Shown here one piece after another: positions 1 through 8,458 of a DNA stretch of 64,000 nucleotides. The notes below the pieces were generated by a model, which saw only the letters and a list, made by a program, of their open reading frames with translations, was not told where the DNA came from and ran no database searches. The position numbers and the translations under genes are program-made. The stretch is taken from positions 1-64,000 of the forward strand of contig JBDQOI010000010.1 in assembly GCA_040261275.1 (NCBI GenBank). Direction: 5' to 3'. Each line of letters opens with the position of its first letter. The first letter of the stretch is position 1. This stretch comes from UBA8752 sp040261275 (GTDB taxonomy: Bacteria > Bacteroidota > Bacteroidia > Flavobacteriales_D > Sanyastnellaceae).

Positions 1-2322
1 GCCAATGATGTAGGTATCCTCGCCGTCGCAGATGGCGTCGGCCTCGCATTCGATGGCGCCCTCGAGGAAGTGGTCGAGCAGGATCTTGTTGTCCGGCATG
101 TCCCGGAGGATGTCCACGACGTGGTGCTCCAGCCCCTTCTCGCTGATCACGATCTTCATGCGCTGACCGCCGAGCACGTAGCTCGGACGCACCAACAGCG
201 GGAACCCGAGCTCGCGGCTCAACTCGATGGCCTGCTCCGCAGAGGTGACCGAACCGAACTTCGGATACGGCACACCGAGTTCCTTCAAGAGGCTCGAGAA
301 ACGGCCGCGGTCCTCCGCGATGTCGAGTGCCTGGTAGCTCGTTCCCATGATGGGAATGCCGAAGCGCTCCAGCTTCTCCGCCAATTTCAGCGCCGTCTGC
401 CCACCGAGCTGGACGATGACGCCCTCCGGCTTTTCGTGGCGGATGATGTCGTAGATGTGCTCCCAGAAGACCGGCTCGAAATACAGGCGGTCGGCGGTAT
501 CGCTGTCCGTGGACACCGTCTCCGGGTTGCAGTTGATCATGATGGCCTCGTACCCGGCCGCCCGGGCCGCCATCACACCGTGCACACAGCAGTAATCAAA
601 TTCGATGCCCTGGCCAATGCGGTTCGGGCCACTGCCGAGCACCACCACCTTGCGCCCTTCCGTTTTCGGCGACTCGTTGGCCTCACAGAACGTGCTGTAG
701 TAATACGGGGTCTGCGCCACGAACTCTGCCGCACAGGTGTCCACCAAACGGTAGCTGCGCTCAATACCCAGCTCTACGCGGCGGTCGAAGACCTCGCTCT
801 CTTTGCTTCGCACGATATGGCCGATTTGCCGGTCCGCAAAGCCTTTGAGCTTTGCCTCTTTCATCAGCTCGAACGGCATGTCCTCCAACCGGTGCTGCTC
901 GATGCGCTTCTCCGTCTCGATCAAATCCTCAATCTGTCGCAGGAACCACGGGTCGATTTTGGTCTTTTCCCGAATGGTGCTCATTGGGATGCCCAACTTG
1001 ATCGCGTCGTACAGGTGGAACAGCCGGTTCCATGAAGGGAACTCCAGAGAATGCAGGATGGCGTCCTGGTCGCGCAACTCCTTGCCGTCGGCGCCGAGTC
1101 CATTGCGCTTGATCTCCAGCGACTGGCAGGCCTTCTGAAGCGCCTCTTGGAAGCTGCGGCCGATGCCCATCACCTCGCCCACCGCCTTCATCTGCAGGCC
1201 GAGTTGGCTGTCACAGCCATCGAACTTGTCGAAGTTCCAACGCGGAATCTTCACGATCACGTAGTCCAGCGTAGGCTCGAAGAACGCGCTCGTGGAACCC
1301 GTGATCGGATTGGTCAACTCATCGAGGTGGTAGCCGATGGCCAGCTTCGCCGCGATTTTGGCGATCGGGTAACCGGTGGCCTTGGACGCAAGGGCCGAAG
1401 AGCGGCTCACGCGCGGGTTGATCTCAATGGCGATGATGTCCTCCTTCTCGTCCGGAGACACCGCGAACTGCACATTGCAACCTCCCGCGAACGCTCCGAT
1501 GGAGTTCATCATGTGGATGGCCATGTCGCGCATCCGCTGGAAAGTGGTATCCGACAACGTCATCGCCGGCGCCACCGTGATCGAATCGCCGGTGTGGATG
1601 CCCATCGGGTCAAAATTCTCGATGGAGCAGATGATGACCACGTTGTCGTTGGCGTCCCTCAGCAGCTCAAGCTCGAACTCCTTCCAACCCATGAGCGCCT
1701 TGTCGATCATCACCTCGTGGATGGGCGAGATGTGCAGGGCGCGGGTCAACAAGCCATCGAACTTCGCCGGATCAAAGACAACGGATGCACCGGCTCCGCC
1801 AAGGGTGAACGACGAACGGATACACAGCGGAAAACCAAATTTCTGCGCCGCCTCCTTGCCTTCCAGAAAACTCTTGGCCGTCGCCTGGGGTGCCATCGGA
1901 ACGCCGATTTCCTCCATCAGCTGACGAAAGCGCTCGCGGTTCTCCGTGATGTCAATCGCGTCGATGTTGACCCCGATCATCTTCACACCGTATTGCTCCC
2001 AGATGCCCATCTCCTCGCAGGTGATGGCCAGGTTCAGCGCCGTCTGACCGCCCATGGTGGGCAGCACCGCATCGATGTCGTGCAGTTGGAGAATCTCCTC
2101 GATGGACTCCGGTTCGAGGGGCTTGAGGTAAATGTTGTCCGCCACGACCGGGTCGGTCATGATGGTGGCGGGGTTGGAATTGATGAGGGTGACCTCAATG
2201 CCTTCTTCTCGGAGCGACCGTGAGGCCTGCGATCCTGAGTAATCGAACTCGCAAGCCTGTCCGATGACGATGGGCCCACTTCCGATGATGAGGACCGACT
2301 TGATGCTCGTGTCTTTCGGCAT
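1..2322 (-). CDS. carB: Carbamoyl-phosphate synthase large subunit, 3' end outside window
   Basis: Makes carbamoyl phosphate from bicarbonate, ATP and ammonia supplied by CarA, feeding pyrimidine and arginine synthesis in the cytoplasm. The reading frame opens with MPKDTSIKSVLIIGSGPIVI, the typical CarB N-terminus, and at the left edge still reads GAIECEADAICDGEDTYIIG, which matches the second ATP-grasp half. 774 codons are visible of about 1070 usual for the family, so roughly the last 300 residues (end of the second synthetase domain and the allosteric MGS-like domain) lie beyond base 1. The ATG at 2322 follows an A-rich stretch and a TAGTTTTG promoter box at 2375-2368, giving a leader of about 40 nt. 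No interruption seen. Confidence 0.95.
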   Translation of the reverse strand, partial: MPKDTSIKSVLIIGSGPIVIGQACEFDYSGSQASRSLREEGIEVTLINSNPATIMTDPVVADNIYLKPLEPESIEEILQLHDIDAVLPTMGGQTALNLAITCEEMGIWEQYGVKMIGVNIDAIDITENRERFRQLMEEIGVPMAPQATAKSFLEGKEAAQKFGFPLCIRSSFTLGGAGASVVFDPAKFDGLLTRALHISPIHEVMIDKALMGWKEFELELLRDANDNVVIICSIENFDPMGIHTGDSITVAPAMTLSDTTFQRMRDMAIHMMNSIGAFAGGCNVQFAVSPDEKEDIIAIEINPRVSRSSALASKATGYPIAKIAAKLAIGYHLDELTNPITGSTSAFFEPTLDYVIVKIPRWNFDKFDGCDSQLGLQMKAVGEVMGIGRSFQEALQKACQSLEIKRNGLGADGKELRDQDAILHSLEFPSWNRLFHLYDAIKLGIPMSTIREKTKIDPWFLRQIEDLIETEKRIEQHRLEDMPFELMKEAKLKGFADRQIGHIVRSKESEVFDRRVELGIERSYRLVDTCAAEFVAQTPYYYSTFCEANESPKTEGRKVVVLGSGPNRIGQGIEFDYCCVHGVMAARAAGYEAIMINCNPETVSTDSDTADRLYFEPVFWEHIYDIIRHEKPEGVIVQLGGQTALKLAEKLERFGIPIMGTSYQALDIAEDRGRFSSLLKELGVPYPKFGSVTSAEQAIELSRELGFPLLVRPSYVLGGQRMKIVISEKGLEHHVVDILRDMPDNKILLDHFLEGAIECEADAICDGEDTYIIG

Positions 2323-2367
2323 TTTTTTTTTCCGGACAGCAACGACGCTCTCCGGGAAATCCGCGGG

Positions 2368-2375
2368 CAAAACTA
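2368..2375 (-). promoter_or_regulatory. Promoter -7 box TAGTTTTG for carB
   Basis: Exact match to the Bacteroidota TAnnTTTG -7 element on the minus strand, 53 nt before the carB ATG. The identical octamer precedes the TonB receptor (6522-6515) and miaB (17929-17922). No convincing -33 TTG was found. Confidence 0.6.
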
Positions 2376-2444
2376 ACCCCCAACCACGAGAGGGTCAGGT
2401 GCGCTTTTCCACAAAGCACCCCAATCGGTCCACGAACGAACACC

Positions 2445-2452
2445 GACCTTTG
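2445..2452 (+). promoter_or_regulatory. Probable -7 promoter element (GACCTTTG), leaderless start
   Basis: GACCTTTG begins exactly 12 nt before the ATG at 2457, the same spacing as at seven other starts in this window. It deviates from TAnnTTTG only at the first base. If it is a -7 box, transcription begins at or next to the ATG. Confidence 0.5.
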
Positions 2453-2456
2453 CACC

Positions 2457-3320
2457 ATGGCCCTCACGCCCGACACCCCTCCGAAGGGCACCCCACCTGA
2501 AGTGCAGCGCAAGACGCTTGCCGCAGGAGAGATCGTGTTGGAATACGCGGTGTGGAAACCCACGAAAGAAACACAAGGCACAGCCCTTGCCCTGCACGGA
2601 TTCAGTCGCCCTTTGGAGGACATGCTCGCCGTCCGACCGCTTCTGCCCGCCGATACTGCGCTGGTCATGGTCCACCTGCCCGCCCATGGCCGGTCTTCCG
2701 GACACCATCGCCCGTTGGCGATTGCCGACTGGTTCCATGCCGTTCTCGCCGCGATCGCAGCCGAGAACTTCACCTTCAACGGCACCCTGATTGGATACAG
2801 CCTCGGCGGCCGACTCGCCCTCAAATGGTGGTCGGAGGAGCCCGCGCGCTTCAGCCGTGTAGTGCTGATGGCACCCGACGGACTGGTCAGCAACATCGGC
2901 TACCGTTTCTCGGTCGAGACGGCGTTGGGTCGGGCCTGGCTCACCTCGAGCACCCGAGGGCGCAGCCGGCAGCGCATGGTCACCATCACAGAGTGGCTCG
3001 GCCGACGTGGCATCATCCCCGAGCACTTTCGCCAGTTCTCCCTCTTCCACCTCGAAACCGCAGAAATGTGGAACATGGTCGTGGACTGCTGGCTTTCCCT
3101 CCGTCTATTCTGGCCGCCGGGAAAACGCCAGCTCAGGGGTTTGGCCCAGCAGCATTCCGGCGTTCTCGAGGCCCATTTCGGCGAGCGCGACAAAGTCATC
3201 AAACCCCGCAATGCCCGCAAATTGGAAAGCATTTGCCCCCTGCATTTTCACCCTTGCGGGCACGGACTTTTGCGTCCGGACATCATCCTAAGGATGGCTT
3301 CCCCATCTTCGAAGTCGTGA
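2457..3320 (+). CDS. Alpha/beta hydrolase-fold protein
   Basis: 287-aa cytoplasmic alpha/beta hydrolase; substrate unknown. Visible features are the oxyanion-region HG at residues 47-48, the nucleophile elbow GYSLGG at 113-118 (Ser115), a candidate acid Asp245 in GERDK, and a candidate catalytic His269 in CGHG, so the triad looks complete. There is no signal peptide. The stop codon overlaps the GTG start of the next gene (GTGA), so the two are translationally coupled. The partner is a prenylglyceryl-phosphate synthase-like enzyme, which makes a lipid or ester substrate plausible, but this is inference. Start chosen at 2457 because of the promoter-like GACCTTTG 12 nt upstream. Confidence 0.85.
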   Translation: MALTPDTPPKGTPPEVQRKTLAAGEIVLEYAVWKPTKETQGTALALHGFSRPLEDMLAVRPLLPADTALVMVHLPAHGRSSGHHRPLAIADWFHAVLAAIAAENFTFNGTLIGYSLGGRLALKWWSEEPARFSRVVLMAPDGLVSNIGYRFSVETALGRAWLTSSTRGRSRQRMVTITEWLGRRGIIPEHFRQFSLFHLETAEMWNMVVDCWLSLRLFWPPGKRQLRGLAQQHSGVLEAHFGERDKVIKPRNARKLESICPLHFHPCGHGLLRPDIILRMASPSSKS

Positions 3321-4087
3321 ACGAGGAAATTGGACCCACCCTCTCCACCCGTTGGATTTCCGATATGGAAGCCCGCCGCGCCGCCGGCAGGAAAGGGCTT
3401 GCCGTGCTGGTGGACCCCGACAAAATCAAGGCCGAAAACGACCTCGATTGGATGCGCGGAGCCGGTTTTAATGCCGTGCACACGGTCTTGCTTGGAGGCA
3501 GCTTGGTCACCGAAGGCTCCATGGACAATGTCGCGGCGTGGATCCGCGAGCGGACCGACAGGCCCATCGTCCTGTTCCCCGGCGCGCCGAGCCAACTGAC
3601 CGCAGAGGCCGATGCGCTCCTCTTTCTTTCGGTCATCAGCGGCCGCAACCCCGAAGCCCTCATCGGCAAACAAGTGGAAGCCGCCCCGCGCGTTCGCGCC
3701 TTGGGATTGGACGCCGTTTCATGCGGGTACATGCTCATTGACGGTGGACGCACCACGACCGCGCACTACATGAGCGGCTCCTTGCCCATTCCGGGCGACA
3801 AGCCGGACATCGCAGCCACCACTGCCCTCGCCGGCCACTATTTGGGCCAGCAGTGCATGTACCTCGACACCGGCAGTGGCGCAGACCACCCCGTTTCCAA
3901 GGAAATGATCGCGGCCGTGCACAACACCGTCCCCTGTCCCCTGATCGCAGGCGGCGGCATGAAGACGCCGGACGACGTCATGGACGCTTGGGCCGCCGGC
4001 GCCGACCTCGCCGTGGTGGGCACCGCCATCGAGCACGACCCCGAATTCTTGCGCGCCTTCGCCTCCGAGGCCGAGCGCCAAGGCTGA
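3317..4087 (+). CDS. Geranylgeranylglyceryl/heptaprenylglyceryl phosphate synthase family protein
   Basis: 256-aa TIM-barrel enzyme of the GGGP synthase/PcrB family, which joins a polyprenyl diphosphate to glycerol-1-phosphate. Seen: VLVDPDK near residues 30-36, SCGYMLIDGG, YLDTGSGAD and PLIAGGGMKTPDD, the phosphate-binding segments of the family. The GTG start overlaps the upstream stop. It is preferred over the ATG at 3365 because the helix LSTRWISDMEARRAAGRK, which family members carry before the first strand, would otherwise be cut. Such genes are known in Bacteroidota; the exact prenyl chain cannot be told from sequence. It ends 10 bp from the convergent receptor gene. Confidence 0.88.
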   Translation: MNEEIGPTLSTRWISDMEARRAAGRKGLAVLVDPDKIKAENDLDWMRGAGFNAVHTVLLGGSLVTEGSMDNVAAWIRERTDRPIVLFPGAPSQLTAEADALLFLSVISGRNPEALIGKQVEAAPRVRALGLDAVSCGYMLIDGGRTTTAHYMSGSLPIPGDKPDIAATTALAGHYLGQQCMYLDTGSGADHPVSKEMIAAVHNTVPCPLIAGGGMKTPDDVMDAWAAGADLAVVGTAIEHDPEFLRAFASEAERQG

Positions 4088-4097
4088 TTCACCTCGC

Positions 4098-6377
4098 TCA
4101 GAATGTATACGTCAGGGCCAAGTTGATGTGGCGCCCCGCCTGCGGATAGTAGAAGTTTTCGATGGTGTAGACTTCCGGACCATAGAAATAACTGTAGCTG
4201 TATCCGTTGGCACTGTACTCGGCATTGAGCGCATTCTCCACCCACACATCAAGGCGCGTCCGGTCCACCACCTCTCCGTTCTTGGAGGTCGGCAAGTGCA
4301 GGCTCGCACGCAGCTGTGACACCGTGTAGGCCGGCAAAAGGGCCGCCTTGCCGGTATTGTCCATGTACTGCTCGCCAACGTGCTGTGTCGCCCACTCCAG
4401 GTCGAGCTTGGGCTGGGTCGCATCCGCCGGGCGAACCGCATGCCACAGGAGCTGTCCGCCCCACAGGACGCGCGGGCTGAAGGCGATTTGCGTGTTTTGG
4501 TGGTCAATCTCCACCGTAGTGTAGTCCAAGTAATCGTAAATGATCTCCGTAAAGGTCTCAATGCGGCTGCCTGCCAGCGTCGCCTGGGCACCGATTTCAA
4601 CGGCGTCGGACACCTGCCAACCGAATTCCATCTCCACCCCCGTCCGGCTGCTCTTGGGCACATTTTGGCGCAGGGCGGCCCCCACATCGTTCAGCGCCCC
4701 CGTGGGAATCAGCTGGTCTTTGTACGCCATGTGATACGCCGTCAATCCCCAAGCGTAGGTGTCGGTGTTGCGCCGCCAGCCGAACTCAAAATCGGTGAGG
4801 CGCTCTGCGCGGTTCGCGGCACCCGCTGGGGCATCCACAAAATCATTGCGGCCGGGCTCCTTGTGCGCCACAGCCACCGAAAAGAAGAACCGCTCCTCGT
4901 CGTTGAGCCTGTAGTCCAGACCCAGTTTGGGGTTGAGGAAATCAAACGTGGCACTGTCTCGCGGTACGTCGATCACCTGTTGATCGTTGTCGGTGCCGTT
5001 GGCCGTGTAGCGCACCCCCCGGTACTGCAGTTCTCCTTGGGCCTGAAGCCGGCCATTCTTGGACCGCTGTACAAAGCGCGCAAAGGCATTGTGGTCCGTC
5101 TTGACCCCCAAACTCTCGTAATACCAGTAATTGGGATCCGGCGCGGCAGAGGCGTAGCGCGCCCAGGTGAGTTGACCAAAGTGCAGGCCCTCATACCCAT
5201 TCCAAGCCCCGCCCAAGGTCAGGGCCGCGCGGTCCCAGCGCCGCTCGGCTCCGATTACCCCTCCGGCAAAATCGTTTTCCAACCAACGCCGGCGCACCAA
5301 GTCGGTAGAGGAGACGGTATCTCCGCCCAGCACCACATCGGGCAGGTTGTAGTCGGCCAGGTCATCCCCTGCCTTGAACTGCTCAAAGTAGCCTTCGCCA
5401 TGCGTGAAATGGCCCGTCGCCGAGAAGCGCCAATCGCGCCACTGCTGCTCCAGGTGCAGCTGCTGGTGGTCCTGGCCGTAATTGTCGACCTCATCCTCAT
5501 AGTTGTAGTAATTGAACCGACGCCCATAGGTCTTCATCTCCTCAATCTGCTGGACGGAATAGCCGTTGGCCAAGCCCCAAGCCTCCATCTCCGCGCGGTC
5601 GCCCCCCAGCACCACTTCCGGCACGCCCCACCAGCTCTGGTAGGTGCGCTCATTCCCGCTGAGGATGGTGTAGGTCATCCCGCCGCCATCCCAAGCTCGA
5701 TGAAGTGCCAATTGAAAACTGGAGAGCGCACTGGACGCCCGGTCCACCCATCCATCGCTGTTCACGGCGCTCACACGGCCCTCTGCCGCCCAGCCGCTCT
5801 TGCTGCGGCCACTGCTCCACTGAAGGTTGGTTCGAAACGTCTGAAAGCTGCCGCCGCCCACCATCATGGACCCTCCTGCTTCTTCACTCATGCCCAAGGT
5901 GTTGAGCGAAATGGTCGCCCCAAACGCCCCCGCGCCCAGCGTCGACGTGCCCACCCCACGCTGCACCTGAATGTCGTCCGTGCCACTGGCCAGATCGGGC
6001 ATGTTCACCCAAAAGACGGCCTGAGACTCACTGTCGTTGACCGGGATGCCATTGAGTGTGACGTTGATGCGCGTGGCGTCCGTTCCACGGATCCGCAATC
6101 CCGTGTAGCCCACCCCCGCACCGGCGTCGGAGGTCACCACCACCGAAGGCGTATAGCGCAACACATACGGCAAGTCCTGCCCCGTATTCCGGTCGGCAAT
6201 CTCCGCCGCGTCCAAGGTCTCCGCCGCAAACGGCGCGCGCTCAGTGGCCCGCACAGCCGTTACCGCCGCCGGCTCCAAAAAGCGGGACAGGGTGTCAGAA
6301 ACCGCGGTATTGACCGGTGTTTGTGCAGCTGCCACAAAGGGCAACATCAACAGGAAAAAGAGGGGGGCGTAGCGCAT
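4098..6377 (-). CDS. TonB-dependent outer-membrane receptor, probable thiamin uptake
   Basis: 759-aa TonB-dependent receptor with a signal peptide (about 1-18), a plug domain (about 40-150, including RIRGTDATRINVTLNGIPVN) and a 22-strand-type barrel ending in an aromatic residue (LALTYTF). It lacks the N-terminal carboxypeptidase-like domain seen on SusC types. The gene lies behind a TPP riboswitch, which in Bacteroidota marks receptors importing thiamin or its precursors through TonB energy. Expression should therefore rise when TPP is scarce. No substrate-binding protein or inner-membrane thiamin transporter lies beside it. Function is assigned from family plus riboswitch; the ligand itself is inferred. 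Confidence 0.92.
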   Translation of the reverse strand: MRYAPLFFLLMLPFVAAAQTPVNTAVSDTLSRFLEPAAVTAVRATERAPFAAETLDAAEIADRNTGQDLPYVLRYTPSVVVTSDAGAGVGYTGLRIRGTDATRINVTLNGIPVNDSESQAVFWVNMPDLASGTDDIQVQRGVGTSTLGAGAFGATISLNTLGMSEEAGGSMMVGGGSFQTFRTNLQWSSGRSKSGWAAEGRVSAVNSDGWVDRASSALSSFQLALHRAWDGGGMTYTILSGNERTYQSWWGVPEVVLGGDRAEMEAWGLANGYSVQQIEEMKTYGRRFNYYNYEDEVDNYGQDHQQLHLEQQWRDWRFSATGHFTHGEGYFEQFKAGDDLADYNLPDVVLGGDTVSSTDLVRRRWLENDFAGGVIGAERRWDRAALTLGGAWNGYEGLHFGQLTWARYASAAPDPNYWYYESLGVKTDHNAFARFVQRSKNGRLQAQGELQYRGVRYTANGTDNDQQVIDVPRDSATFDFLNPKLGLDYRLNDEERFFFSVAVAHKEPGRNDFVDAPAGAANRAERLTDFEFGWRRNTDTYAWGLTAYHMAYKDQLIPTGALNDVGAALRQNVPKSSRTGVEMEFGWQVSDAVEIGAQATLAGSRIETFTEIIYDYLDYTTVEIDHQNTQIAFSPRVLWGGQLLWHAVRPADATQPKLDLEWATQHVGEQYMDNTGKAALLPAYTVSQLRASLHLPTSKNGEVVDRTRLDVWVENALNAEYSANGYSYSYFYGPEVYTIENFYYPQAGRHINLALTYTF

Positions 6378-6420
6378 GGCGATTCATTTGTGGCCACGCA
6401 GGGTTCCGTTGGTTGGACCC

Positions 6421-6436
6421 CACCGCATGTGCGGTG
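6421..6436 (-). promoter_or_regulatory. Hairpin in the receptor leader, possible riboswitch expression platform
   Basis: CACCGC-N4-GCGGTG, a perfect 6-bp stem, lies between the TPP aptamer and the receptor ATG at 6377. No U-run follows, so translational or long-range control is more likely than intrinsic termination. Role inferred from position. Confidence 0.4.
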
Positions 6437-6508
6437 CTTCGCTTCCTTCCCGGCATGACCCGGGCAGGTTCGGAGGGTGTAATCTCAGCCTTGCGGCACC
6501 CCTGCGGA
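6433..6508 (-). ncRNA. TPP (thiamin) riboswitch, THI element
   Basis: Minus strand reads GGGGTGCC, then GGCTGAGAT, ACCC, GAACCTG, then GGTCATGCC followed by GGAAGGAAGC. These are the conserved blocks of the TPP aptamer in the right order and spacing. A TAGTTTTG promoter box ends 7 nt upstream, so the aptamer forms at the very 5' end of the transcript. It controls the TonB receptor that starts at 6377. Confidence 0.93.
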
Positions 6509-6514
6509 CAGGGA

Positions 6515-6522
6515 CAAAACTA
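6515..6522 (-). promoter_or_regulatory. Promoter -7 box TAGTTTTG for the riboswitch-controlled receptor
   Basis: Exact TAnnTTTG match on the minus strand, placed so that transcription would start just before the TPP aptamer. Same octamer as at carB and miaB. Confidence 0.65.
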
Positions 6523-6588
6523 ATCATCCCATGCACATGTTCACGTACTCGACCACGCCCTCGTATTTCGGCACCCGTCGTCCAGAAT

Positions 6589-6596
6589 TACCTTTG
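6589..6596 (+). promoter_or_regulatory. Promoter -7 box TACCTTTG, leaderless start of the cysQ-like gene
   Basis: Perfect TAnnTTTG whose first base is 12 nt before the ATG at 6601. The transcription start would fall at the start codon. Part of a recurring pattern in the window. Confidence 0.6.
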
Positions 6597-6600
6597 CACA

Positions 6601-7428
6601 ATGTCCATCGCTCCCGTGCCGGATACCCCCCTGGACCTGAAGGAGGTCATGGATCATGCCCTTGCAGTGGTTCGAACCGCCGCGGCTGAACTCGCGCGGT
6701 TGTCCCATACTGAACTACAGGTCGAGTATAAGGGCGATGGCTCCCCTGTCACCAACGCGGACCACGCCAGCCATGACATCATCGCAGCCGGACTTTCCGG
6801 TCTGGGCATCCCGGTCATCAGTGAGGAAGGTGGATTCAAATCCCACTCAGAGCGGCAATCCTGGTCGCGCATATGGCTCGTAGACCCGCTCGACGGCACG
6901 GGCTCCTTCATCCGCATGCGATCTGGATACGGGATCAATGTGGCCCTCATCGAAAGTGATGGCCACGATTGGCACCCGGTGCTCGGCATCGTCGCCCTCC
7001 CCGACCGGGACCGCATCTACTACGGCGGCCTCGGTCTCGGCACCTGGAAGACCCGCATCGATGACAGCGCCCGCCCGCCACGCGCCATCAGTTCGGATGA
7101 AGACATCGCACCACCCTACAACCTGCTGATCAGCTGGAACGAAGGCGGTACACTCAACGACCTCGTAGCCGGAACCGCCGACCCCACGCAAGTCCGCATG
7201 CGGCCCGAGAGCGGCGCGGCCAAATTCTGCCTCGTCGCCGAAGGCAAAGCCGACATCCATGCCCGCTCCACGGGCTACTACGAATGGGATTGTGCAGCCG
7301 GAGACGCCATCCTGCGCGCCCAGGGCCTCGCGGTGTGCGACATCGTCACGGGCCGCCCGCTGACGTACAACGGGCCCAATCTTCGGGTCGGGGGGCTCAT
7401 CGCCTCCCGCATCCCTCAGACCGGCTGA
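6601..7428 (+). CDS. cysQ: Inositol monophosphatase-family 3'(2'),5'-bisphosphate nucleotidase (CysQ-like)
   Basis: 275-aa metal-dependent phosphatase that in the CysQ branch removes the 3'-phosphate of PAP or PAPS, recycling a sulfur-assimilation by-product. Metal-binding motifs are visible: Glu75-Glu76 in SEEGG, DPLDGT at 95-100, and EWDCAAGDA with Asp230. The segment GSFIRMRSGYGINVALI after DPLDGT resembles the CysQ pattern more than that of inositol monophosphatases proper. Cytoplasmic, no signal peptide. A TACCTTTG promoter box 12 nt before the ATG suggests a single-gene leaderless transcript. Substrate could also be another sugar or nucleotide phosphate. Confidence 0.85.
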   Translation: MSIAPVPDTPLDLKEVMDHALAVVRTAAAELARLSHTELQVEYKGDGSPVTNADHASHDIIAAGLSGLGIPVISEEGGFKSHSERQSWSRIWLVDPLDGTGSFIRMRSGYGINVALIESDGHDWHPVLGIVALPDRDRIYYGGLGLGTWKTRIDDSARPPRAISSDEDIAPPYNLLISWNEGGTLNDLVAGTADPTQVRMRPESGAAKFCLVAEGKADIHARSTGYYEWDCAAGDAILRAQGLAVCDIVTGRPLTYNGPNLRVGGLIASRIPQTG

Positions 7429-7439
7429 CCCGCTCCGGT

Positions 7440-8438
7440 TCAGATGCCGGCCGAGCCACCGCGTTGACCACCGGCGCGATACGGACCCTCGTCAAACTCC
7501 TCGACCATGTTGCGGTAATTGCGGTAACGCTCGTCGTCCACTTCTCCTGTCTCCAAGGCCCGCGCGACGGCGCACCCCGGTTCATCGAGGTGCCGGCAGT
7601 TGTGGAATTTGCAATCCGGCAGCAGCCGAAACATTTCGGGGAAATGGTGGTGCAAGGTTTCCTTCTCCATCCTCACCAACCCGAACCCCTTGATCCCGGG
7701 CGTGTCGATGATGAAGCCACCCGAATCCGGCAAGGGAAACATCTCGGCAAACGTCGTGGTGTGCACCCCCTTGTCGTGAACGTCCGAGACCTCGGCCGTC
7801 TTCTGACCAAGGCCGGGAATCAAGGCGTTGAGCAAGGTCGATTTGCCCACCCCGCTGTGGCCGCTCACCAAGTGGATGCCCTCCTGCATGCCCGCCCGCA
7901 CTTCCTCCAACCCCATGCCCTCCTTGGCCGAAATGGGCAAGCACTCGTAACCTGCCTGTTCGTACATCGCCATCCACGAGGCCAACAGTCCCTCTCCCGC
8001 TTCTCCCAACTTCAACAGCACATCTACTTTGTTGAACAACAGCGTCGTCGGCACGCCATACGCCTCTGCCGTAACGAGGAATCGATCCACGAAACCGCTC
8101 GAAGTCGCGGGCTCAACCAGCGTCACCACGAGCCAGGCGCGGTCCAGATTGGCCGCCACCACGTGCGCCTCGTGACTGAGGTTCACACTGCGGCGGATAA
8201 TGCGGTTTCGACGCGGAGCGATTTCGGTGATCACGCCCGTTCCGTCCTCTTCTTCAATCCAAGTCACATGGTCTCCCACTGCCAGCGGATTGGTTGTGCG
8301 CAGACCCTCCATGCGGAATTTGCCGCGCAACCGACACTCCACGCGCCGACCGTCGGCCGCCTGGACGTCTGCCCACTTTCCCGTGGACCTGAAAACCGTG
8401 CCTTGGAAGCTGTCCTCCACAGGTGCAAGTTCGCTCAT
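7440..8438 (-). CDS. rsgA: Ribosome small-subunit-dependent GTPase RsgA
   Basis: 332-aa circularly permuted GTPase that assists late maturation of the 30S subunit. Order of parts: N-terminal OB fold (about 10-75), G4 motif NKVD at 136-139, P-loop GHSGVGKS at 193-200, G3 DTPG at 245-248, and a C-terminal zinc site with Cys276, Cys281, His283 and Cys289. This G4-G1-G3 order is diagnostic. It is transcribed divergently from gldA with about 20 bp between start codons and converges on the cysQ-like gene with an 11-bp gap. Confidence 0.96.
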   Translation of the reverse strand: MSELAPVEDSFQGTVFRSTGKWADVQAADGRRVECRLRGKFRMEGLRTTNPLAVGDHVTWIEEEDGTGVITEIAPRRNRIIRRSVNLSHEAHVVAANLDRAWLVVTLVEPATSSGFVDRFLVTAEAYGVPTTLLFNKVDVLLKLGEAGEGLLASWMAMYEQAGYECLPISAKEGMGLEEVRAGMQEGIHLVSGHSGVGKSTLLNALIPGLGQKTAEVSDVHDKGVHTTTFAEMFPLPDSGGFIIDTPGIKGFGLVRMEKETLHHHFPEMFRLLPDCKFHNCRHLDEPGCAVARALETGEVDDERYRNYRNMVEEFDEGPYRAGGQRGGSAGI

Positions 8439-8446
8439 GCGCGTCC

Positions 8447-8453
8447 TACCTTG
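8447..8453 (+). promoter_or_regulatory. Probable -7 element TACCTTG, leaderless start of gldA
   Basis: TACCTTGC begins 12 nt before the gldA ATG at 8459; one T shorter than the TAnnTTTG consensus but at the same distance as other leaderless candidates. Confidence 0.5.
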
Positions 8454-8458
8454 CAGGC

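Noticed and set aside
70..2223. Two long plus-strand open frames at the left edge
   Set aside because: Antisense to carB, which reads continuously on the minus strand with clear family motifs.
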